54,013 bases of DNA, from the NCBI GenBank assembly GCA_001724265.1, contig MEDY01000194.1, forward strand, positions 1 to 54,013. The letters are read 5' to 3'. The notes under the pieces are model-generated. The model searched no databases. It saw only the letters and a list, made by a program, of their open reading frames with translations, and was not told where the DNA came from. The translations under genes and the position numbers were made by a program. This DNA is from Rhizaria sp. SCN 62-66. Taxonomy: Eukaryota > Rhizaria, unplaced. This document shows, piece after piece, positions 44,148 through 54,013 of the stretch (within the stretch, counting starts at the first letter, position 1; every line of letters starts with the position of its first letter).

Positions 44148-47100
44148 ATGAGCTGCACAGCAATGCGTCTAAAAAGACTGGCGCTGCTTGCGTGCGTGGC
44201 GCTCGCGCTGCTCCTGTGCACCGTCTCTGTCTCTGCCTCGCTCGCCTCAGCATCTGCCTTGTCAGCCTCTACCGCCGCCGCCGCTGCTCCTGCCGCCGCC
44301 TCGCTTTCCTCCCAGCCCGCCCCCCAGCTCGACGAAGACGAGGACATGGACAACTTTGGCACATTGCTGGCCGCAGACGGCGATGACGACGATGACGGCA
44401 TCGACTTTGACTTCGATGATGCCGACGCCGACGCAGCCGACCGTGCCGACACGATCGCTGACGCTGACGCAACTGGTGATGAGCACGTGACGGATGCCAA
44501 GACTGTTTCGACGGCCAGCGCGCACTCTAATGCTGAACCGCGCACGAGCACTCGCCCTGCCCCCGCTGCCGCTGCTTCTGGTGCTGGCGCTGGCGCTGGC
44601 TCTGGTGCTGGCTCTGGCGCTGCTCGTGGCAAGAGCACTGGTGATAGTAAGACTAAGAACAATGCCGCCAGCGCTGATGCTGACGTCGACGACGCGGACG
44701 TGCTGGATGCATTGATCCTAGACGCGATCGACGAGCGTAACGCCGAAGTCGCCGCTGCTGCCGCCAAGGAGACAGAGAAGACCGACAAGGGTGATAAGAC
44801 TGCTGCTAAAACGGACAGTGACTCCGCAAGCCAGAACCAGCCCAGTAAGACGAGTGGGAGTAGCGCCGCTGCGACGGCAGCGAAGCCCGACTCTGCTGCT
44901 AGCAAGAACAAGAACAAGAACAATGGCAAAGCCTCTTCTGGTGGCCGCACAATGGAAGACATGAGCGAGGACGAGCTTGTCGCCATGCTAGCCGACACCG
45001 AGGCCGCAATGGCGAGACTCACCTCCGCCGGCGCGGTCTCCAAGTCCCAAAAGAGCGCCGCGGACGTGAACAAGGGTGACGGCGCTGTTAAGGGCAAGGG
45101 TGGTGCAAAGGGCAAGTTTAGTATCGGTATGGACGAAGAGGAAGAGCAGGCGATGGCTGCGTTGATCGAAGCCAACGGCGGCGACTTCAATCTCGACGGC
45201 GACGGCGACGGCGACAGTAGCAACGCTGACGGCGACACTGCCGCTGAAGCTGCGCTCGCCGCTGCATTGGCCGCCGAAGACGACGATGACTCCGATCACG
45301 ACGACGGCGACGATCTGCATATGGACGGTGGTGTGGCGGGATTTGACCCTGCTCTGTCGCTGTCAGTCTCTGTAGACGACCGTTCCCTGACCGCGGGCGC
45401 CGGAGCAGTCCTTGCACTGCTCTCCGCCAACGCCAGCTCGAGCGCGAGCGCCAGTGTCGGTGCCGGCGCTAGTTCTCCAAGTGGCGGCAGTGATAAGCGG
45501 TGGAGTGATGCGTTCGCGGCGACTGCACTGTCTGCGGCGCGAGTCCTGGCCGCCGTGGGGGCGGACCTGCCTCCTGCTGCCACCCTTGCTGTCGTCGCGG
45601 CGCCCTCCGCCTCGGCGAGCGCTGACGGTCACAGCACCGCGAGGGCTGCGAATGAGAAGGATGACAATGAGAATGGCAAGTCTGGGATGGACGCAGCGTC
45701 CGCGGTCGCCGCCGGCGCTCTCTTAGCCCACACAGTCTCTCATAGCAATGCTGAGGCTGGCAGTAAAAGTGGCACTGCTGACTCAGCAAATGCGGCAAAT
45801 GGCGGTGGTGCGAACATTGCGCGCGTGATTGTGGTCGCCTCTGGCGACGTCGGTTTTGCCCGCGCATGTGCTTCTTACGCCGCTCTCGCGGGCGCAGTGC
45901 GGACCGAGGCTAAGCTTTGGCCCCAACGCAACGGCAAAGGCAACGCGAAGAGCAAGGGTGATGACAGCCACAAGAAAAGCGCTGGGAACGCACTGGTCAA
46001 CGTGACTCCCGCGCACTCGTTCTTAGCGGGCTCACTGCGGCGCCGCTTCGCGCTTGCGCTCGCCGCGACCGCGCCCGACGCGCCATTGGCCTCTGCCGCT
46101 ACCGCCGCCGCGCTCACTGGCGGCGGCGTCGAGGCGGCCAAGCTGGCGGAGACCGTGGCGCTTACCCCGCTGACTCTCGAGGCGCACCTCATCACCGCCA
46201 CGAACGCTCTCAGCAGCGGCGGCGGCGGTGGCGGCAACGCTAACGACGGCGCCGCCGGGAAAGACGGCAGCGCTGCTGCGGGCGGTGGCGCCGTGTTCTT
46301 GGGTGACGCCGACGCCGTGTGGCTCGCGCAACCAACCGCGACCGGCTTCGGCTTCAACGCCAACACCGGCGGCGGCACCAACGCTGCTGCGTCTGCGACA
46401 GAGGCTGATGTGGCGGCGACGGCAGGGCTGCTGCGCGCGTTTGCGCCGGACACGCTCGTGCTCTCGACTGCGCAGCTGCCAGCCGCTCTGCTCATCACCA
46501 CACACAAAGACAGCAGCAAGGACAAGGACGACAAGAGCAAGAGCGGCGACAAGCCCGCTGCTGGTGCGCACGGTGTTGTTGTGGAGGAGCATCTCATCAC
46601 TCAGCGCATTACTAACGCCCTCGCTGCGAACCCCAAGGAGGCGAACGGTGCTCGTGTGTGGGTTTACCGCGTCTCACCCCTCGCCCTCGCCAACGCGCAC
46701 ACCAACGGTAGCGTTTACAGCAACAGCATCGCTGAATCAGGCGCGTCCCCCAGTCTCGCCGTCGCTGCCAGCCGTGCTGCAGCGAGTATGAGCTCTAGCG
46801 CCGCCTCTGCTGCGGCGGCGGCGCGTGCTGTGTGTTCTCTAGAGGTCGCGCCGCCGCCGTTGCGCGGTGCCGCGGCCTGGGCCCCCGACGCGGTCACGGT
46901 GGTCTTCCCGCGTCCTGCGTTCGCCGTATTTGCGGACTCTGTCGCCGGCGCACCCCGCGGTTTAAGCGCCGGGGGCAAGGGCGCTGGCTCCGAACAGGGG
47001 TTCGAGTTCGGCGACGAGGATGAGGAGTTTGAGAGTAGGGGCCGAAACAGCATCGAGGAGAACGACGATAGCCTGATCCCGTTTGACGAAGCGATCAACA

Positions 47101-47925
47101 CTGAGGCGGACGCGGAATCCGACCCTGACGGTGACCTGGACGCCGCGGACCCGCACGAGGGCGACTTCATGCTCGAGGGCATGATGACCGACCGCGATGA
47201 AGACGGCGACGGATACGGAGACAAGACTGGGGTGCACTTGGAGTAGCTCAAGACCGGCGGCGTGGGCCACGACAATGTACGAATATGCACTATACCTCAG
47301 AAAATCAATGTTTATAACATGCTTATTTGCTTTCGTTTAATTGAAATTTTATTATGAAGTGTTCATATCACAAACGGAAACTCACATCACTTATCTCAAC
47401 TTTGGTTGTTCTTGCGTTCTTGATTGACAACAGGACTACCATTTCGACTCTCTGTACGCAGACGCGGTCGACTCGTCCCACTTTGACCCCGCCCACCACA
47501 GCCCTCGCGGCGGCTCCGCGCCCCCCGCCGACGCCACCGGCCGCGCCCTCATCAGCGTCGCCGCGGGCGTCTGGGGCTTTCTGCTGCTCGCCGCGGCCGC
47601 CGCGGTCGCGCACCAGCGCTTCGTGCGCGGCAAGAGCGCGAGCGTCATCGCCACCGATGCGGGCGCCGCCGCGCTGTGGGTGCTGCAGTGCGGCGGCGCG
47701 GGCGCGGCGGCCGTGGCAGGCGCGCGCAGGCGGTTCGGCCGCGGCGGCGTCTCGACCGAGTCCAACCGGCTCACGGCCGCGGCGGGCGCAGGCGGGGACG
47801 GCGACTCGGATGTCGAGATGGGGTCTGTGAGCCCCGTGGGCGCGAGTCTCAGTCTCAACGTCGGTGCTGGTGCGCTGTCGCCGAGCGCGACACTGGGCAA
47901 GAGTCTGGCAAGCAGCCACCGGTGA
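44148..47925 (+). CDS. Type I membrane protein, unknown; two exons and one in-frame TAG
   Basis: Exon 1 (44148-47276) and exon 2 (47434-47925, stop TGA) give 1206 residues. The 157-base intron runs GTACGA to GACAACAG, phase 0. A signal peptide (RLKRLALLACVALALLLCTVSVSA) is followed by a large acidic Asp/Ala/Ser-rich lumenal region. A more ordered part lies at about 560-1000 (ARVIVVASGDVGFARACASYAALAG; AHSFLAGSLRRRFALAL). Exon 2 supplies one membrane helix at about 1081-1103 (LISVAAGVWGFLLLAAAAAV) and a basic, Ser-rich cytosolic tail. TAG at codon 1033 lies ten codons before the donor. If it stopped translation, the membrane anchor would be lost and exon 2 would be an orphan. A second ATG (44163) lies five codons in. 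The family is not recognised. Its topology suggests a secretory-pathway or surface protein. Confidence 0.8.
47244..47246 (+). other. In-frame TAG, codon 1033 of the type I membrane protein
   Basis: Flanked by KTGVHLE and LKTGGVGHDN, followed by a GTACGA donor. The spliced exon keeps the frame open for 163 more residues. Confidence 0.82.
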
Positions 47926-48273
47926 AATAAGCCTCACACAAAGGTTTCACGCAGATGTAACTCACGATCACAATGCGTTGCAAAAGAAGGGTCAATGTAT
48001 AAGTGCAGTGCTAATGGGGTCGCTCTGTGCGTTTCATGTTTCAAAGAAGTAAGATACTTAGTCAATTTAACAAGTTATACTGCTCACATTATTTCTCTCG
48101 TTTCATTATGGAAACTACAAATTCATGACTTTCAACAAATTGAGTGCATCAGAATTGTCCATAGATTGTGTTGAAGAATGCAAACTAATGTATTTTAGGT
48201 AACTCAGCTAAAGTAACGTGGAATAAATGTGTAAACAATAAATCGTATTGAAATTTAATCTTGATTGTAAGTC
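47926..48273. other. Convergent intergenic region
   Basis: AT-rich gap between two 3' ends, with AATAAA words near 48221 and 48237 on the plus strand. No open frame of note. Confidence 0.55.
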
Positions 48274-51200
48274 TTAGTCGCTGGGCCTCGCAAGTGCCAT
48301 CGCCTTGGCCAGGGCCCGCGCCTCCAGCTCTCCACCCGCGGCGATACGACCACCGCCTGCGCGCGCAGCCTGTGCCAGCAGCGCGAGCTGCGGCGCAGCC
48401 AGCGCTGACGTGCCGGCACGCACGCGCCGCGCCAGTTCAGCCCGGTGCGCACTCTGCACGCGTACGCTCTCGCTCTCTGACGCGCTATCGGATGCTGAGG
48501 CTGGCGCGGTGAGCGGAGGCAGAAGTGACAGGATGTGCATGTCACGGATCAGAGCGAGCAATGCGGCCTCGTAAAGAGCGTCATCGTCGCCGTTATCAGC
48601 GGCATCGGAGCCGTTATTGCTCGCTGTGACAGGCTGGGCCGCAACGCGCGGGTGGGAGGTCTGGGGGCGGGGACGCAACTGAGGCTGCTGTGCTGCCTGT
48701 GTAGTGGCAACCTGCTTGATGGCTTCGACAGCTGGCTGATCCACTGCACTGCGTTGTTGTTGCACACTTGGGGCAACCACTGCCTTTGTGGTGTGTGCGG
48801 TGGCAGGACGGGGCCGCGTCTGCGCAGTCGGCTGACTGTGAGCAGCTGGATTAGATAACGCTGCAGATAGACTCTGCGCCGCCGCGGCCTCAGAGCAGCC
48901 CTGTGCGGCCGCCACACCGGCCAACAGTGCCGACGCAGCCGCTGCAGTCTGCACAGCGGTTTGCCGCGCGCGCTGCGCCGTCACAAACGCGCTGAACGCC
49001 GGCGGGGGCGCAGCGGCAGCAACAGCGGGATTAGTTGTCGTAGCAGCGTGAGCAGCTGCAATAGGCACTGTTGTTGTCGCAGTAGATGCAGGAGCACTAC
49101 CTCCAGACAAGGGGCGCCGTCCTGCGTCAGCAGCAGTCACAACAGCCCCGTTAGAATTGCTGCTGCTCACTGTGGTTGGCAAAGAAAACGCGGCGCCCGA
49201 CGGTGAGAAGCTGCTGAACCCAGCCCCGCCCGCGCCGCCACCGCCCTGGAACACCGGCCTTTGCAGCAGCGGCGCAACACCGGCAAACGCACTCGCGGGC
49301 CGTGCGCGGCCGACAGCAGCGGCACCCGTGGTCACAGTGTCGATACGGGTGCTATCAGCGGTGCGTGTGGGGCGCAGACCGACGCCGGCTACTGAACCCA
49401 CCGCCAGCACGTCCGCCGCCGCCGCAGCCGCGAGGGGGTCGGCGCCGGTGGCAACCGTGAGCGCGGTGGCGGGCTTGGCTTGCGCTATGGCGTGCGCGCG
49501 CGCCACTGCGTGTGCCGCGGTGAGCGACTGGGCCAGCGACAGCGGCATACTGGCGCGCGCCTCGGAAGAAGCGGTGGGGGGACGCCGGCGCAACCGGTGC
49601 TCATGGGTCGTGTTCTCTGTCTGCGTCTGCACCTGAGACTGCGTCTGCGACTGTGGGTCAGGCTCGGAGTTAGACTGCTTTGTCGCCGGATCAGTGTTAG
49701 CCGCAGGCGTGGCTACGCGAGTGCAAACTTGCGCTTCAGCCACGGGCTTCGCAGTCGCCAGCTCAGGCTCCGCCACAGTCGCAACAGCTGCTGTGTCCGC
49801 GGCCGCCGCAGCAGCTACCGCGAGCACAGCGCTCGCTGAAACAGCTGAGGTGGACGCAGTGGACGGTGCAGCAGAGAGAGAGTTGGCAAGCGCGGGCACC
49901 GCCAGGGCGTGCGATGGAGCAGGGCGGAAAGCGAACGCGGTCAGCGGGCGCCTCTGCCGGCGAGTCGCATCCACAATGACGGCAGCAGCTGAGGCAGTAG
50001 TCACAGGTGAAACGTTTGTCTCTGAAGCAGAAACAGGCGCGCTCGGACCAGCCGCAGACACTGCTGTGGACCCGGCCGGTTCACCAACAGGCTGAACAGT
50101 CGTTGCAGTCACCTCCTCACTAATCTGATCTCTCTTCGCTGATTCGTCGACAACAGGCATTGTGGTTGTTTCCATCTCCCGCGCCCCTGGCGCTGACTCA
50201 GCAGCCGCAACCGCAGGTCTCGCCACAGCGTTCACCGCGTAGTTTGCCGCAGCACCCGCCACGGCGTTCGCTGCAGCGCGCGCGTGCAGTGTGCCAGCAG
50301 TCGCCGGCCTGCGACCCGTGTCCCGCGCAACCAGCCGCGCACGCAGCTCGTCCCGGAGCGCTCGCAGCTCTGCCGCCGTCTCGAGCGCGCGCGCCCGCTC
50401 CAGCGCCTCGCGCTGCTGACCCGCCGCGACTGCCGCAACGGCCGCGGCCGCGGCAGCAGCGGCAGCCTCGGCGGCGGTGGCCGCGCCCGCGAGAACAGCC
50501 GCCTCAGCGGTCACGGCGGGGGGCGTCGCGGGACGCGCGCAGGCCGCCGCGGCCGCCGGCGTCGGCGTCGGCGGCTGAGGAAGAGGCGGGGGCCGGCACG
50601 CGTCAGACGCTGGCGGTTGATGCGCCCACTGGTCAAGCGCGGTCCACAGCTTGCTTTCGCGCCACGGAGACTCGGGCTCGGCGGGCTTAGGCGGCGGCTG
50701 TTGCGAGGCGGTTGGAGGGTCGGGCGGAATAGAGACGGACATGGCAGAGACCGGCGCTTTGGGTGATGTTGCCTTTCTGGGGGCGAGCGACGGAGACTGC
50801 GAAGGGACTGCATCCGTGACAGTTGAAGAAGACAATGCTGGTTGGGCAGAAGACTGCGACTGTGACTGGGACTGCTGTGACGGGAAGTTGAGCACAGTGA
50901 AAGGCGACCGAGGACGCATGTGCTGATGTTGCTGCTGCTGTTGCTGCTGTTGCTGGTGATGAAGCTGGAGTGCAGGTGACAATGGACGCGAGTGTGGGGG
51001 CCGCGGAGGCAGCGCACTATGTTGCCCCACTAGCGGCACCTGTGCCGGACCGTGAGCAGAGGGACCGTGAGCACCAGCAGTGGCGGTGGCGGTCTGGTAC
51101 GAAGGCGTGCGCGGGCGCTGGTGCGGTGTGCGCGCGCGCGCCTGTGCCCACGATGGGTGCAAACCGGTATCGTCCTGTTGTTGTTGCGGCTGCAGTCGCT

Positions 51201-54013
51201 GCTGCTGTAACTGCATCTGGTGCAACTGCAGACTGTCGCCGTACGGCGCGCCGCTCCCGTCGTGAGCAAGCGCGTCGGCGTGGTGATCGCCCGTAAGCAC
51301 GCCAGGGTTGCTCTCCTGTGCATTGGCATTCCCGTCACAGCCACCGTTGTCGTTGGCGCGACCGTTGTCGTCGGCATTCCCGTCACGCGTGCTGGGTCTG
51401 CCGTCGGCGTCGCCGCCGTCAGCGTCAGCGTCGATGTTGACGTGCAGTCCCGGACTGTTCTCGTTGATTCTCGCGACCGAGGCCCTGACCTCCTCGACCG
51501 TGGTCGGCGCAAGGAACGAGATGTGGCGTGTGTGCCGCGGCTTCCTGGCGCGCCCGCCACTGTCACGGTGGTCGCCGTCGCGGCGAATGCTCGTCGGCGT
51601 CGGCGCGTGCGCTGTCTCACCAGCCACGGCCGCGGTGATCACGTGACCATCACCGCCGTTCGACAGCGGCTGCTGCTCCTCCTCGGCGACCACGGGCACT
51701 GCAGGGGGGATGCTCTGTGACTGCGTATGTTGCACGGGGGTGAACGGCGACGTGAAGCGCGCGCTGGTGCTGGCGCTAAAGCTTGCGCTACCGGGGAAAC
51801 CAGCCAGTGCCGCGCCGGGGATGGCGCTTGCCGCAGCGCTGCTATGGGCGCCGTCAACAGCGTTCGCGTTCACACTGGTGCTGTGGCTGCTGCTGCTGCT
51901 ACTGCTGCTGCTGACGTTGCTGACGTTGCTGGGGAACGTGTTAGGGAAGACCGGCCACGGAGTCTCGGGCGTGGGCAGGGCGTTGCCAGCGCCGCCGCTG
52001 CTGTTGTTCGCAGCGGCGGCCGCTGCCAGGGGGTCCAAACCGAGGCCCGAGCCGGAGCCGGAGCCGGGCGCGGAGTTGAGCCCTGGCGGCGTGAGCATCG
52101 GCTCGCTCAGACTCACGTGGCGGTGGTGCAGCTGCAGCCGGAGCTTCGCGGGGGGTTGCGCCTGCGCCTGCGGCCGCGCCGCAGCACCGCTGAACACGAC
52201 CTCTGGCCCGAGAGCGCCGTAGAAGCTGCCGGCGCCGGCCGCGCCAATGCCTCCAGCAGCACCGAGAGCCGCGGCGGCTGCGAGCGCGGCTCCGGGGCCG
52301 AGCCCGGTGAGACCAAGTCCGAGCGTGCCGCCGGTGCCAGCTGTGCCAGCGCCGCCGCCGGCGTGAGAAGAGGAGGCGAGCGTTGATAGAGAGCGCACGT
52401 GCGCGGGCTGCCGCGGTCCGTCTAAGGGGGCGTTCGCGCCGTCTACGGGGGTGCTTGCGCCTGTTCCCGCGTGCGGAACGGGAAACGTAATATGGCTGTG
52501 AGCGCGGTTGTGGCGCGGCGACGCCGTCGCTGCCGCTACTGCTTTAAGACCAGCATTCGCACTGGTGCTGTTAGCGGCGGCGGCGGCGGCGGCAGCGGCG
52601 CTTGCAGCAGTGGCCGCCGCGGCGGCAGCAATCTCAGCAGCCAGCGCCGCGTCCGCCGCCGCCGCCGCCGCCGCCGCCTGCGCTATCGCCACCACGTCGT
52701 CGTCGTTGCTCGCCTTCTTCCCCGCGCCGCCGGAGCCGGCGCCAGTCGCTGCGGTCACGGCGGCGGCGGCAGTGCGCACAGCGCGGTCGGCCGGGGTCGG
52801 CCACCGCAGCCGCACCAGCCTCACCGGCCCCGCCGCCCCCGCCGCCGCGGCACCAGTCTCTGAGAGCCCTGTCGGCAGCGACTGTGCGCCCAATGACGGC
52901 GCGGCAGAGGCAGCAGCGGAGCCGGCGGGGGTCGGCGCATTCGACGCGGGGCTGCTGCGGAACGGGGATGGCGCTGCCGCAGTGGCGTAGGAAGGGAAAT
53001 GCACAACGGCGGGCGTGCTGGGGGGGTCTGGCCGTTGCGATGACGGTGACAGCGCACTGGTGCTACGGCTATCAGCGTCTTGACCGCCGCCGCTACGGTT
53101 GGCGTGAGTCTGAGCGCCGAAAGGAGCGGGGGGCGACTGCGGCTCTGGCCCGACGAAGACTGTGGGCATCACCTCACCCGCGCAGAGGGACCGCCAGAGG
53201 CGCACCAACGCGGCCGACAGGGAGGCGCCGGGGCCGGCCGGCAGGTCCGAGGACTCCACGGCGGCGCCAGTGCTGGAGGCGGGTGCCGCGGCGGCGGGCT
53301 GTGCGGCGGCTGCGGCTGCGGCGGCGGACACGGCTGCGGCGGCGGCTGCGGCGGCGGCGGTGGCGGCCGCAGCGGCAGCGCTGCTCGGGCCAGTCAGCGC
53401 CCCCGAATTTGCGGTGGCCGCAGTGGCGGCGACGACAGCTGATCGGGGCGACGGCGACGGGAAAGCAGGCACACCGCCGCTCGCACCGAGGCCGTGGTGA
53501 AAGCTCGGGATGGCCGAAGAGGGCGGGCGTGAGCGCAGAGCGAAAGGGCTCGGGCCGCCGCCGTTAAGAGGCGAACACGGCCGCGAGGAAGAACTCAAGC
53601 CGTCCGCGCCGTAATTTAAGCCGCCCGCGTGCTGCGCCGCGAGCGCAGCGGTGGCGGTGCGCGCCGCCCACTGGCTCAGCCGCTGCGGGTGCAAGTTCAG
53701 CAACAAATGGTGCGAGAACCGCTGAGTGAGCGGCACGCCGGCCAAGTGCTCCGTGCCAATGCCAACGCCAGGGTTTGAGCCGGCGCCGGCACCGTCATCA
53801 TCGCCGGCCGAGGCGTCCGCCGTGTTGCCGTTGCTACCGCTGCTGTGGCTCGCGCCCGTGCCAGTTCCGGCGCCGGTGCCTGTGCCGAGGAGCTGGGGCA
53901 GCGCGGGGGCTTCGGACGCCGCCAGCGCGGCCGCGGCCGCGGCGGCGGCGGCGGCGCGGGCGCGGGCGGCGGTCGCGATGCGCGCGCGCGCCGCGGCGGT
54001 GGCGGCAGCGGTC
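48274..54013 (-). CDS. Very large disordered protein with RPxTA-like repeats, 5' end outside window
   Basis: The frame is open from the right edge to TAA at 48274, at least 1912 residues. The true start is beyond the window: the TTG at 53745 is not a start, and the frame continues above it. Composition is Ala/Ser/Pro/Gln low complexity. The C-terminal 700 residues carry a short motif repeated at least seven times: RRPATAG (near 50310), RRPLTAF (49935), RRPPTAS (49580), RARPASAF (49300), RRPLSGG (49110), RPRPATAH (48810) and RPRPQTSH (48665). One helical segment, RALETAAELRALRDELRARL, lies near 50370. Two basic RHxRHISF-like sites could be kinase or 14-3-3 sites. No domain is recognised. Such Arg-Pro-x-Thr/Ser-Ala peptides are common in cilia-associated proteins, which is only a hint. 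Confidence 0.75.
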   Translation of the reverse strand, partial: TAAATAAARARIATAARARAAAAAAAAAALAASEAPALPQLLGTGTGAGTGTGASHSSGSNGNTADASAGDDDGAGAGSNPGVGIGTEHLAGVPLTQRFSHHLLLNLHPQRLSQWAARTATAALAAQHAGGLNYGADGLSSSSRPCSPLNGGGPSPFALRSRPPSSAIPSFHHGLGASGGVPAFPSPSPRSAVVAATAATANSGALTGPSSAAAAAATAAAAAAAAAVSAAAAAAAAQPAAAAPASSTGAAVESSDLPAGPGASLSAALVRLWRSLCAGEVMPTVFVGPEPQSPPAPFGAQTHANRSGGGQDADSRSTSALSPSSQRPDPPSTPAVVHFPSYATAAAPSPFRSSPASNAPTPAGSAAASAAPSLGAQSLPTGLSETGAAAAGAAGPVRLVRLRWPTPADRAVRTAAAAVTAATGAGSGGAGKKASNDDDVVAIAQAAAAAAAADAALAAEIAAAAAATAASAAAAAAAAANSTSANAGLKAVAAATASPRHNRAHSHITFPVPHAGTGASTPVDGANAPLDGPRQPAHVRSLSTLASSSHAGGGAGTAGTGGTLGLGLTGLGPGAALAAAAALGAAGGIGAAGAGSFYGALGPEVVFSGAAARPQAQAQPPAKLRLQLHHRHVSLSEPMLTPPGLNSAPGSGSGSGLGLDPLAAAAAANNSSGGAGNALPTPETPWPVFPNTFPSNVSNVSSSSSSSSSHSTSVNANAVDGAHSSAAASAIPGAALAGFPGSASFSASTSARFTSPFTPVQHTQSQSIPPAVPVVAEEEQQPLSNGGDGHVITAAVAGETAHAPTPTSIRRDGDHRDSGGRARKPRHTRHISFLAPTTVEEVRASVARINENSPGLHVNIDADADGGDADGRPSTRDGNADDNGRANDNGGCDGNANAQESNPGVLTGDHHADALAHDGSGAPYGDSLQLHQMQLQQQRLQPQQQQDDTGLHPSWAQARARTPHQRPRTPSYQTATATAGAHGPSAHGPAQVPLVGQHSALPPRPPHSRPLSPALQLHHQQQQQQQQQHQHMRPRSPFTVLNFPSQQSQSQSQSSAQPALSSSTVTDAVPSQSPSLAPRKATSPKAPVSAMSVSIPPDPPTASQQPPPKPAEPESPWRESKLWTALDQWAHQPPASDACRPPPLPQPPTPTPAAAAACARPATPPAVTAEAAVLAGAATAAEAAAAAAAAAVAAVAAGQQREALERARALETAAELRALRDELRARLVARDTGRRPATAGTLHARAAANAVAGAAANYAVNAVARPAVAAAESAPGAREMETTTMPVVDESAKRDQISEEVTATTVQPVGEPAGSTAVSAAGPSAPVSASETNVSPVTTASAAAVIVDATRRQRRPLTAFAFRPAPSHALAVPALANSLSAAPSTASTSAVSASAVLAVAAAAAADTAAVATVAEPELATAKPVAEAQVCTRVATPAANTDPATKQSNSEPDPQSQTQSQVQTQTENTTHEHRLRRRPPTASSEARASMPLSLAQSLTAAHAVARAHAIAQAKPATALTVATGADPLAAAAAADVLAVGSVAGVGLRPTRTADSTRIDTVTTGAAAVGRARPASAFAGVAPLLQRPVFQGGGGAGGAGFSSFSPSGAAFSLPTTVSSSNSNGAVVTAADAGRRPLSGGSAPASTATTTVPIAAAHAATTTNPAVAAAAPPPAFSAFVTAQRARQTAVQTAAAASALLAGVAAAQGCSEAAAAQSLSAALSNPAAHSQPTAQTRPRPATAHTTKAVVAPSVQQQRSAVDQPAVEAIKQVATTQAAQQPQLRPRPQTSHPRVAAQPVTASNNGSDAADNGDDDALYEAALLALIRDMHILSLLPPLTAPASASDSASESESVRVQSAHRAELARRVRAGTSALAAPQLALLAQAARAGGGRIAAGGELEARALAKAMALARPSD

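Noticed and set aside
53743-53745. TTG as start of the right-edge protein
   Set aside because: The frame stays open above it to the window edge with similar composition, so the gene is truncated by the window.
1-54013. tRNA, rRNA, CRISPR, transposon or phage features
   Set aside because: I looked for T-loop-like GTTCGA contexts, spaced direct repeats, transposase motifs and terminal repeats. The hits were inside coding frames (such as 4770) or lacked the partner arms. A covariance-model scan was not possible.

Overview
The window looks like nuclear DNA of a GC-rich, intron-poor protist. Genes are GC-rich, packed with alanine, serine, glycine and short N/Q/D tracts, and separated by short AT-rich gaps. 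Eight spliceosomal introns of about 100 to 330 bases join exons in frame, and a ninth is tentative. Recognisable eukaryotic genes are an ERK7/MAPK15-type kinase, class III alcohol dehydrogenase, DPH2, a CCCH zinc-finger protein, a four-CBS protein and probably a FANCD2-like protein. I cannot name the lineage. The ERK7-type kinase and a protein with repeated RPxTA-like motifs hint weakly at a ciliated cell.

Layout, left to right: CA microsatellite; ERK7-like kinase (-); aldo-keto-reductase-like protein (+, 3 exons); class III ADH (-, 2 exons, with a 12-residue first exon); small mitochondrial-type membrane protein (+); small unknown protein (+, 2 exons); PqiA-like membrane protein (-); unknown Ala-rich membrane protein (-); CCCH zinc-finger protein (-); protein with an N-terminal MGN acylation signal (+, 2 exons); AT-richer unknown helical protein (+); very large FANCD2-like solenoid (-, 2 exons); four-CBS protein (-, 2 exons); DPH2 (+); secretory type I membrane protein (+, 2 exons); and a large disordered protein cut by the right edge (-). 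This is an ordinary set of unrelated nuclear genes, not an operon or a mobile island.

The main observation concerns the genetic code. Four of the fifteen genes are interrupted by in-frame TAG codons, six in all. In each case the same frame stays open past the TAG, for 10 to 661 codons before the next stop, TAG or splice donor, and continues the same kind of protein. In one gene the frame runs from the TAG to a splice donor whose next exon encodes the expected membrane anchor. All fifteen genes end in TAA (10) or TGA (5), none in TAG, and none contains an internal TAA or TGA. The simplest reading is a nuclear code in which UAG is a rare sense codon and UAA and UGA remain stops. The amino acid cannot be fixed from six sites; Gln or Leu are the precedents. 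A second unusual trait is that every intron found has a GTRCG donor, with C at +4, instead of the usual GTRAG.

Protein lengths and starts below use ATG only and read TAG as sense where stated.
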